A stretch of 21,824 nucleotides of DNA from JBBIJH01 sp037446075 (GTDB lineage: Bacteria; Bacteroidota; Ignavibacteria; UBA10030; JAHEZR01), in assembly GCA_037446075.1 (NCBI GenBank), contig JBBIJH010000027.1:1-21824 (forward strand). Direction: 5' to 3'. The position numbers and the translations under genes were made by a program. Position 1 is the first letter of the stretch. Each line of letters begins with the position of its first letter. The notes under the pieces are model-generated. The model saw only the letters and a list, made by a program, of their open reading frames with translations. It was not told where the DNA came from and ran no database searches. Shown here piece by piece: positions 16,284 through 21,824 of this stretch.

Positions 16284-17009
16284 AATGCTTTCCTCCTTTC
16301 ATGAGAGAAGTGGGTGGTAGAAATATCCAAGCGGATCGGTCGACTGATCTCGCGGATTTGATCATTAAGGAATTCCAACTCTCAGTCTGTTAGTCTCCTA
16401 AGAGCAAAGCCCCTGCACAAAAAGCTCGACCAGCCCAAAGGGCCACTTCTCACAAAGTGACCACTTCGTGGGTGGACGCTTGAACCCGAGGGTCATCTGC
16501 TTGTGGCGGAGATGAGTCTTTGGTTCAGAAGATTTTCCAACCGCGAAGCAACCCTAATGAGTGTGCCCGCCTGCGGGAATTCAAGGAAGCAGCCGGGTGC
16601 GAATTAGATTGCAATGCAGCGTCTATCAAAGAAGATGTTCTCGGGGTTTCACACCAATTCGCGGGGACTTCCTTCTGGCTTACTCCCGTGCCGCGTTAGG
16701 ATACGAAAGATCGAAAAGTGCGAAACGCTAACTCGATTTGAATTTTCCCCCCAAGGTGTGTGTTCGAATCTTATCACAGCGTCTCTTCGTCGTGGGCTTT
16801 GGGAAGCGGAGCACTCGGGAATTCATTGAGCCTTTGCAGGGCAATCCTCAGCTCGATCGCCTACAGGATTTCGAAGCCATTTTAGTCAACATTTACGAGA
16901 ATGTCAAGTGGAAATTTAACATTTCCAGCAGGCGAATCCGGTTAACAAGACCAGCCAAACATCGGCGCCTGAAGGCAAACGGGGCTCTGGCGACCAGTCA
17001 AGAAAGGGC
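16284..17009. other. Gene-free stretch between DUF3276 gene and groEL
   Basis: About 725 bases with no supported gene. Plus-strand frames at 16614-16829 and 16738-17118 lack motifs and ribosome sites, and the second runs into the groEL terminator. The promoter of the DUF3276 gene should lie in the left part. I saw no tRNA; TTCGAA-containing segments do not form a T-arm. Given its length it may hold an undetected small RNA or the eroded remains of a gene. Confidence 0.5.
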
Positions 17010-17011
17010 GG

Positions 17012-17053
17012 GAAAAGACAAGCCCCAGGGGCCCAGAGGACCCAGCTGGGGCT
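17012..17053 (-). terminator. Intrinsic terminator of the groES-groEL operon
   Basis: On the minus strand AGCCCCAG (17046-17053) and CTGGGGCT (17021-17028) form a perfect 8-bp GC-rich stem around a 17-base loop that can itself pair (GGGTCC with GGGCCC). TGTCTTTTCC follows. It begins 25 bases past the groEL stop. The T-run is short but the stem is strong. Confidence 0.7.
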
Positions 17054-17078
17054 CCGAAAGAAAGGAGGAGGGACTGGC

Positions 17079-18776
17079 TCAGTACATCTCACCCATTCCA
17101 CCACCCGGCGGCATGTGAGGCGTCTTCTCCTTCTCCGGCTTTTCGCATACCGTGGCCTCTGTTGTGATGATGAGTCCAGCGACACTGGCTGCGTTTTCCA
17201 GTGCGATTCGTGTAACCTTCGTTGGGTCAACTACGCCGGACTTCATGAGGTTCTCGAACTGCTCCGTTTGGGCATTGAAGCCAAAGTCGTCCTTGCCTTC
17301 CTTTACCTTGTTCACGACAACGGAACCGTCCACACCAGCATTGTTGACAATCCAGCGGATAGGCTCCTCGAGTGCACGCCGCACGATTTCCACACCGATC
17401 CTCTGATCTTCATTCTCCGTCTCCACTCCGTCCAGCATCTGCAGTGCCCGAAGGTAGGCTACACCACCACCGGGAACGATCCCTTCTTCGACAGCCGCAC
17501 GTGTGGCATGCAGTGCATCTTCGACCAGAGCTTTCTTCTCCTTCATTTCAACTTCGGTAGCAGCGCCAATCTTGATCACAGCGACTCCACCCGAAAGTTT
17601 GGCGAGGCGTTCCTGCAGCTTCTCTTTGTCGTAGTCAGAAGTCGTCTTGTCGATCTGGGCCTTGATCTCGTTAATGCGTTTCTTGATGTCTTCCTTCTTG
17701 CCGGCGCCTTCGACAATCGTCGTGTTGTCTTTGTCAATCGTCACCTTTTTCGCAGTTCCGAGGTAGGAGAGCTGTGTATTCTCGAGCTTGAATCCCTTCT
17801 CCTCTGAGATCACGGTCCCGTTCGTAAGGATCGCAATGTCCTCAAGCATTGCCTTCCTCCGGTCACCAAAGCCAGGGGCCTTCACAGCGCAGACCTTGAG
17901 GGTGCCGCGCAGCTTGTTGACGACAAGCGTGGCGAGGGCCTCCCCCTCGACATCTTCTGCGATGATCAAAATGGAACGCCCGGCCTGGGCTACTTTCTCG
18001 AGAATCGGCAGCAGGTCCTTCATCGTGCTGATCTTCTTGTCATGGATCAGGATATATGGATCTTCCAGGACGGCCTCCATTGTGTCGGCATCGGTGACGA
18101 AGTAAGGCGAGAGGTAACCACGGTCAAACTGCATTCCCTCCACCAGTTCGAGATTGGTGATGGCACTCTTTGCTTCCTCGACAGTAATCACGCCATCTTT
18201 TCCAACTTTATCCATTGCGTCTGCAATCAGCTCGCCAATCGTCACTTCTACTGTCTCTTCTACTTTTTCCTTTGCTTCCTTCCCTTCCTTGTTCGTTGGA
18301 ATCCTCACCTTCTGATTGTTCGCAGAGATGGTCCCAACCTGGGCAATCTCTTTTTTGCTTTCCACCGGTCTGCTGATTTTCTTGAGACCGTCGACCACTC
18401 TCTGGACAGCAATCTCGATTCCCCGCTTAAGATCCATCGGGTTCGCACCAGCAGTGACGTTCTTCAGCCCTTCGCGCACAATCGCCTGAGCAAGAACAGT
18501 CGCTGTTGATGTTCCGTCGCCAGCGACATCGGAAGTCTTGCTGGCAACTTCACGCACCATCTGGGCGCCCATGTTCTCGACTGGATCCTCAATTTCAATT
18601 TCCTTTGCCACTGTCACGCCGTCTTTTGTGACCGTGGGAGCGCCGAATTTCTTGTCGAGCACGACATTCCGACCTTTCGGCCCCAGCGTAACCTTCACGG
18701 CATCGGCCAATTTATCAACGCCACGCTTCAGGGCAGATCGTGCCTCTGTATCATAAAAGATCAACTTCGAAGCCAT
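17079..18776 (-). CDS. groEL: Chaperonin GroEL (Hsp60) with an extra ~22-residue insertion
   Basis: The ATP-driven folding chamber, a double ring of seven subunits, working with GroES. 565 aa, against about 545 usually. Standard features: VTLGPKGRNVVLDK (29-42), the GDGT nucleotide motif with catalytic D87, VEGMQFDRGYLSPYF, AEDVEGEALATLVVNKLRG, KAPGFGDRRKAML and the equatorial GGGVA. The extra length is one block at about residues 155-176 (DNA 18249-18314), rich in Lys and Glu, between GTISAN and GELIADAMDKVGK, where E. coli has only SDETV. It falls in the intermediate domain near the nucleotide pocket. The C-terminal tail has one short Gly-Met stretch (PPGGGMGEMY) in place of long GGM repeats. 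AAAAGGAGATGAACAAAA precedes the ATG. It is second in the groES-groEL operon. Confidence 0.97.
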   Translation of the reverse strand: MASKLIFYDTEARSALKRGVDKLADAVKVTLGPKGRNVVLDKKFGAPTVTKDGVTVAKEIEIEDPVENMGAQMVREVASKTSDVAGDGTSTATVLAQAIVREGLKNVTAGANPMDLKRGIEIAVQRVVDGLKKISRPVESKKEIAQVGTISANNQKVRIPTNKEGKEAKEKVEETVEVTIGELIADAMDKVGKDGVITVEEAKSAITNLELVEGMQFDRGYLSPYFVTDADTMEAVLEDPYILIHDKKISTMKDLLPILEKVAQAGRSILIIAEDVEGEALATLVVNKLRGTLKVCAVKAPGFGDRRKAMLEDIAILTNGTVISEEKGFKLENTQLSYLGTAKKVTIDKDNTTIVEGAGKKEDIKKRINEIKAQIDKTTSDYDKEKLQERLAKLSGGVAVIKIGAATEVEMKEKKALVEDALHATRAAVEEGIVPGGGVAYLRALQMLDGVETENEDQRIGVEIVRRALEEPIRWIVNNAGVDGSVVVNKVKEGKDDFGFNAQTEQFENLMKSGVVDPTKVTRIALENAASVAGLIITTEATVCEKPEKEKTPHMPPGGGMGEMY

Positions 18777-18822
18777 TTTTGTTCATCTCCTTTTCAAGAT
18801 TTGGTTGGTGAAATCAGGTTAA

Positions 18823-18839
18823 CCCTGGCAAAATCAGGG
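18823..18839 (-). promoter_or_regulatory. Hairpin in the groES-groEL spacer
   Basis: In the 78-base spacer the minus strand has CCCTG and CAGGG pairing around a 7-base loop. A partial copy of the left arm (ACCTGATTT) occurs again just after it. No T-run follows, so it is not a terminator. It could be an mRNA processing or stability element between the two cistrons, or chance. Confidence 0.3.
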
Positions 18840-18854
18840 TGAACAAGTCTCCGT

Positions 18855-19136
18855 TCAAAGAATGGCGAAGATGTCGCTTTCCCTCATAATCAAGAGTTCC
18901 TCGCCATCGAGGGTAATCTCGGTTCCCGAGTACTTCCCATATAAGACCTTGTCCCCAACTTTCACCTCGAGGGGGACGCGTTTCCCGTCCTCTGTTCTGC
19001 CAGGGCCAACGGCGACAATCTCTCCCTGAACAGGCTTTTCTTTCGCTGTGTCGGGTAAAATGATCCCCCCTTTGGTTTTTTCCTCCGCTGGAGCGGGCCG
19101 GATGACGACTCGATCCGCCAAAGGTTTGATGTTCAT
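18855..19136 (-). CDS. groES: Co-chaperonin GroES (Hsp10)
   Basis: The heptameric lid of the GroEL chamber. 93 aa from ATG 19136: MNIKPLADRVVIRP at the N-terminus, a mobile-loop region (PAEEKTKGGIILPDTAKEKP), then GEIVAVGPG, VKVGDKVLYGKYSGTEI and the end LLIMRESDIFAIL, all canonical. The longer GTG start at 19145 is rejected because that codon lies inside the ribosome site. It is followed by groEL after 78 bases and preceded by a CIRCE operator and sigma70-like promoter, so expression should respond to protein-folding stress through HrcA. Confidence 0.97.
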   Translation of the reverse strand: MNIKPLADRVVIRPAPAEEKTKGGIILPDTAKEKPVQGEIVAVGPGRTEDGKRVPLEVKVGDKVLYGKYSGTEITLDGEELLIMRESDIFAIL

Positions 19137-19143
19137 ATTGTCC

Positions 19144-19151
19144 ACCTCCTT
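19144..19151 (-). promoter_or_regulatory. Near-perfect Shine-Dalgarno site of groES
   Basis: AAGGAGGT, complementary to the 16S rRNA 3' end, sits 7 bases before ATG 19136. It contradicts the longer GTG start at 19145 and shows that this organism uses classical ribosome sites. Confidence 0.85.
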
Positions 19152-19219
19152 TAGAGTTAATGAAAGTTTGAGTAGGATTTAACTAAAGCAATTGGCAGGA
19201 CTTACCGCACGAGGCAAAC

Positions 19220-19246
19220 TTAGCACTCTTACCGAAAGAGTGCTAT
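19220..19246. promoter_or_regulatory. CIRCE operator (HrcA binding site) of groESL
   Basis: TTAGCACTC, nine bases, then GAGTGCTAT. This matches the CIRCE consensus (TTAGCACTC-N9-GAGTGCTAA) at all but the last base. It lies just after the -10 box of the groES promoter on the minus strand, over the probable transcription start, as expected for repression by HrcA. hrcA itself is not in the window. Confidence 0.95.
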
Positions 19247-19247
19247 A

Positions 19248-19275
19248 AATATAATAATTTAAAAGAAAAAGTCAA
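19248..19275 (-). promoter_or_regulatory. Sigma70-like promoter of groES-groEL
   Basis: On the minus strand TTGACT (19270-19275) is followed after 16 bases by TATATT (19248-19253), in a strongly AT-rich setting. The CIRCE operator begins 1 base later. The match is to the ordinary sigma70 consensus and not to the TAnnTTTG box of Bacteroidia. Confidence 0.7.
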
Positions 19276-19333
19276 GATTCAGGCTCAAGAGGGTTTCAGT
19301 TCGGCTGGATGCCCCCCGCGGTTTGGAAGGTCG

Positions 19334-20020
19334 TCACTCGTTCCCCGCCATGATGATAACGTACTCACCCCTTGTCCCCTTCGAGTGTAGCTCATGCAAG
19401 ACTTCAGAGATTCTGCCTCGAGTTACTTCTTCAAATTTTTTTGTGATCTCTCGACAGATAGCGATCTCGCGGTCTCCGCATTGATGATACAGCTCTTCAA
19501 GTGTTCTGCTTAGTCGATGCGGTGATTCGTAAAGGATAACCGTTCTTCTTTCTTCTGCAAGTTCTTGTATTCTTTTCTTCCTCCCCTTCTTTGCAGGGAG
19601 GAAACCCTCAAAAACGAACCGATGCATCGGAAGCCCGCTTAGAATTAGAGCGGGTAGAAACGCCGTGGCCCCGGGGATGGGCCGGATCGGTACGCCAGCA
19701 GAGATCGCCTCGCGAATGATCCGAGATGCGGGGTCGGAGATGCCCGGCGTGCCGGCTTCCGAAACAAGTGCGATGCTCTCACCGCGCCGGAGCCGATCGA
19801 TGAGGTACGGGATCCGCTTCGCTTCATTGTAGCTGTAGTAACTGATCAACTCTTTCCTTATCTGCAGGTGGTCTAAAAGGATCTTTGTCTTTCTCGTATC
19901 TTCTGCCGCGATTGCATTGACCCCCGACAATACCTTCGCAGCACGGAAGCTGACGTCATCGAGATTCCCTATGGGAGTGGAAACGATGTAGAGAGTTCCC
20001 TTCTCAATCTCTTCTGGCAT
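19334..20020 (-). CDS. rsmI: 16S rRNA 2'-O-ribose C1402 methyltransferase RsmI
   Basis: A tetrapyrrole-methylase-fold enzyme that uses S-adenosylmethionine to methylate the ribose of C1402 in the 16S rRNA decoding centre. 228 aa, at the short end of the family (E. coli has 286; many others are 220-280). Visible motifs: LYIVSTPIGNLDD (9-21), AAEDTRKTK, SYYSYNE, ALVSEAGTPGISDPAS, the proline-rich PIPGATAFLPALILSGLP, and FEGFLPAKKGRKKRI. The start ATG at 20020 has only a weak purine-rich site (AAAAAAAGAAAG). It lies 57 bases after nadE on the same strand, so the two are probably cotranscribed. The compact size means that the C-terminal extra domain of the longer enzymes is absent. Confidence 0.94.
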   Translation of the reverse strand: MPEEIEKGTLYIVSTPIGNLDDVSFRAAKVLSGVNAIAAEDTRKTKILLDHLQIRKELISYYSYNEAKRIPYLIDRLRRGESIALVSEAGTPGISDPASRIIREAISAGVPIRPIPGATAFLPALILSGLPMHRFVFEGFLPAKKGRKKRIQELAEERRTVILYESPHRLSRTLEELYHQCGDREIAICREITKKFEEVTRGRISEVLHELHSKGTRGEYVIIMAGNE

Positions 20021-20077
20021 TGAACTTTCTTTTTTTACAAAGCTACGAAGAACAACAGGCAGACAATGGAGGAATGA

Positions 20078-20920
20078 TCAGATTCCCCAGTCCCGGGCAT
20101 AACGGAAATCCACGTTCACCGTGCGATGGGAGATTTTGGCGATGGTTGGAGGGCGACGCTTGAATTGATTCTTCTGAACCAGGTTCCGCACTTTGCTAAC
20201 GAAGCTGCTCGAAAAACCAAGCTCGATGAGTTCTGGATCACTCCTTCTCTCGTCAATCATGTGGAAGAGCAGATTATCCACTTCCGTATAGGAAAAGCCT
20301 AGCTCCCCTTCGTCCGTTTGACCCACCCAGAGATCTGCCGTCGGCTTCTTTTTGACGATGTGCTCAGGAATCCCGAGGGCCTCGGCGAGCTGCCACACCT
20401 GTGTCTTGTACAGATCACCAAGGGGATTGATCCCGCAAGCGGTGTCGCCGTAGATTGTCCCGTAGCCGAGCATGAGTTCTGTCTTGTTGCTTGTCCCGAC
20501 GACAAGACCGTTCTCTCGGGCTGAAAGGTCATAAAGGATGATCATCCTTGAACGGGCCTGAATATTTCCTTTTCGGACCACTGAGATCTTGTTCGTCTTC
20601 TGTAGATATGCATCAACCATGCCCGTTATGTCAACTGTTTCGCTGCGTGTCCCCAGTGCCCGAACGATCAACTCTGCATCCTCAATACTATCAGGACTGC
20701 TGGTCTTGTACGGGAGGAGTACGCAGAGGACATTCTGCTTTCCCAGAGCTTCCACCGACAGGTATGCCGCCACTGCCGAATCCACTCCTCCTGATAATCC
20801 GACTACAGCACGCTCCATCCCGGCATTCGTGATTTCGTCCCGGATGAAATCCACGAGGATCTTCCGGACATACTCCGTGTTCAAACGAAGTCCGTGACCG
20901 TCTTTGCTTGTGGCCTCCAT
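20078..20920 (-). CDS. nadE: NAD+ synthetase, ammonia-dependent type
   Basis: Catalyses the last step of NAD+ synthesis by amidating deamido-NAD+ with ATP. 280 aa. The N-type PP-loop SGGVDS is at about 43-48, with YKTSSPDS, RSRMIILYDLSARENGLVVGTSNKTELMLGYGT-type substrate-binding segments and GDTACGINPLGDLYKTQVW further on. There is no N-terminal nitrilase/glutaminase domain, so it should use ammonia or a separate amidotransferase. I chose ATG 20920. A TTG at 20938 would add 6 residues. Neither has a clear ribosome site. It probably starts a nadE-rsmI unit and is divergent from the secreted protein at 21081. Confidence 0.95.
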   Translation of the reverse strand: MEATSKDGHGLRLNTEYVRKILVDFIRDEITNAGMERAVVGLSGGVDSAVAAYLSVEALGKQNVLCVLLPYKTSSPDSIEDAELIVRALGTRSETVDITGMVDAYLQKTNKISVVRKGNIQARSRMIILYDLSARENGLVVGTSNKTELMLGYGTIYGDTACGINPLGDLYKTQVWQLAEALGIPEHIVKKKPTADLWVGQTDEGELGFSYTEVDNLLFHMIDERRSDPELIELGFSSSFVSKVRNLVQKNQFKRRPPTIAKISHRTVNVDFRYARDWGI

Positions 20921-20950
20921 GCTGACAAAAGGTAACAAGATTCGATACTG

Positions 20951-20989
20951 AAATCAAGCATTCTGATTACGATTTCTTGCTTGAGATTT
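20951..20989. promoter_or_regulatory. Imperfect inverted repeat in the nadE/secreted-protein divergent region
   Basis: AAATCAAGCA (20951-20960) and TGCTTGAGATTT (20978-20989) are reverse complements apart from a 2-base bulge, with 17 bases between. TCAAGCA/TGCTTGA pairs perfectly over 7 bases. It lies 31 bases before the nadE start and about 90 before the plus-strand gene, so it could be an operator for either. No known regulator motif was recognised. Confidence 0.35.
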
Positions 20990-21056
20990 AATCGAAAATC
21001 GAACTAATTGTAGGCGCGTGGGACTAAACTCCTCACCTCGAACTGTGTCAAACTCC

Positions 21057-21077
21057 TTGAAAACTAGGGTTTTCAAA
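21057..21077 (+). promoter_or_regulatory. Hairpin directly before the secreted-protein start codon
   Basis: TTGAAAA and TTTTCAA pair perfectly over 7 bases around a 7-base loop (ACTAGGG), ending 3 bases before ATG 21081. The only Shine-Dalgarno-like bases (AGGG) sit in the loop. In mRNA this could limit ribosome access. The stem is AT-rich and weak. Confidence 0.35.
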
Positions 21078-21080
21078 CTA

Positions 21081-21824
21081 TGCGGAGTAGCTTCAGGGCA
21101 ATTCCTCTCTCGCTTGTAATATTTTGGATCAGTTCCCATTTCCTTAACGCACAGAATTGCTCGAGGACATCTGTCGGGCTACTACCGCTGAATGATCCGG
21201 GTGCTGCTTCCTATCAGGGTTTTCAAGGAGGTCTCTACCCTGGGGGAACAAATCAGCGGCCGCGATCCCACGACTCCGCTGGTGCAACACTTGCGGCGCA
21301 AATCCGACCGCTCGACGCGTCGGGTTTGCCTGACCCGACAAATGGACGGATTGTCCTTCTTTCCATCGGAATGTCAAACGCGACACAAGAATTCTCCACG
21401 TTCAAGGCTTTCGCTGATACCGATCGAACGAAAAACCCGCGCCTCGTTATCGTTGATGGCGCACAGGGAGGCCAAACAGCAGCCATCATCTCGAATCCCA
21501 TGGCTACGTTCTGGGAGGTCGTCGACCACCGATTGGGAATTGCTGGCGTCACTCGCAACCAGGTTCAGATTGCATGGGTCAAGGAGGCAAACGCCAATCC
21601 CAGTCAGCCTTTTCCAGCTCATGCTCTGGAGTTGCAAACGCAATTCGAAGCGATCGCACGAATCCTCAAGTCTCGATACCCGAATATCAGGATTGCTTAT
21701 TGGTCAAGTCGAACGTATGGCGGTTATGCAACGACAAGCCTCAATCCCGAACCCTATGCGTATGAGTCGGGATTTGCCGCCAAATGGCTCATTGAGAAAC
21801 AGATCAACGGGGACACAAGTCTTT
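21081..21824 (+). CDS. Secreted SGNH-like protein, 3' end cut by window edge
   Basis: The only supported plus-strand gene, open from ATG 21081 to the right edge (248 codons). The N-terminus is a signal peptide (about residues 1-24, SLVIFWISSHFLNA, cleavage before QNC). The mature part opens with LLPLNDPG and YQGGLYPGG. It then has VLLSIGMSNATQEFSTF (the GxSN block, a likely nucleophile region in SGNH-type hydrolases), LVIVDGAQGGQ, an IAWVKEANANP segment, and RIAYWSSRTYGGYATT with LNPEPYAYESGFAAKW. This combination recalls uncharacterised secreted proteins of Bacteroidota and Ignavibacteria that often end in a type IX secretion sorting domain. That end, if present, lies outside the window. The substrate is unknown. 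The gene is divergent from nadE. Confidence 0.75.

Noticed and set aside
16738..17118. 126-codon plus-strand open frame
   Set aside because: It runs through the groEL terminator and into the groEL 3' end, and its composition is not protein-like.
17115..17807. 230-codon plus-strand open frame
   Set aside because: It is antisense to groEL and arises from the codon bias of that gene.
21253..21643. Minus-strand open frames opposite the secreted protein
   Set aside because: The plus-strand frame has a signal peptide and conserved blocks and runs uninterrupted to the window edge. The minus frames have none of these.
1..21824. CRISPR array, prophage, or multi-gene defence system
   Set aside because: No regularly spaced repeats, integrase, capsid or nuclease-type genes were seen. 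The genes are mainly housekeeping and efflux functions.

Overview
The window looks like a chromosomal scaffold from a member of the Fibrobacteres-Chlorobi-Bacteroidetes (FCB) group, more likely the Ignavibacteria/Chlorobi side than classical Bacteroidia. This is inference. It rests on a DUF2723 membrane protein, a short PUR-family DUF3276 protein and a secreted SGNH-like protein of a type common in that group, together with strong Shine-Dalgarno sequences and a sigma70-like groES promoter, which classical Bacteroidia usually lack. A run of ten Ns at 4650-4659 shows that this is a draft scaffold.

Layout. Almost everything reads on the minus strand. (1) 1-2393: DUF2723 integral membrane protein, cut by the left edge. 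(2) 7884 down to 2473: a housekeeping run of DUF2007 protein, 38-aa small ORF, lepA, lepB, lepB and hemW, ending in an intrinsic terminator at 2439-2462. lepA carries one in-frame ochre codon, and the two tandem signal peptidase genes are separated by the assembly gap and a perfect 11-bp inverted repeat. (3) 15397 down to 8837: a six-gene efflux operon made of a lipoprotein membrane-fusion protein, an ABC ATPase, a TolC-like outer-membrane protein, a second ABC ATPase and two ABC-2 permeases. It resembles E. coli YbhGFSR, with the two ATPase halves on separate genes and a dedicated outer-membrane channel. Between its last gene and a strong terminator (7951-7990) lies a decayed REP-associated tyrosine transposase (RAYT). 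(4) 16062-16283: the DUF3276 nucleic-acid-binding protein, flanked by two long stretches with no supported gene. (5) 19275 down to 17012: groES-groEL behind a sigma70-like promoter and a CIRCE operator. GroEL has an unusual insertion of about 22 residues. (6) 20920 down to 19334: nadE and rsmI. (7) 21081 to the right edge, plus strand: a secreted SGNH-like protein, cut by the edge and divergent from nadE.

How the genes fit together. The lepA-lepB pair is a widespread translation/secretion pairing. The efflux genes form a complete tripartite pump from inner membrane to outer membrane. groESL appears to be under HrcA repression. I found no CRISPR array, phage, tRNA, rRNA or convincing new defence system. 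The observations most worth checking are the lepA nonsense codon, the GroEL insertion, the missing switch histidine in the first efflux ATPase, the RAYT remnant, and the translationally coupled 38-aa ORF ahead of lepA.
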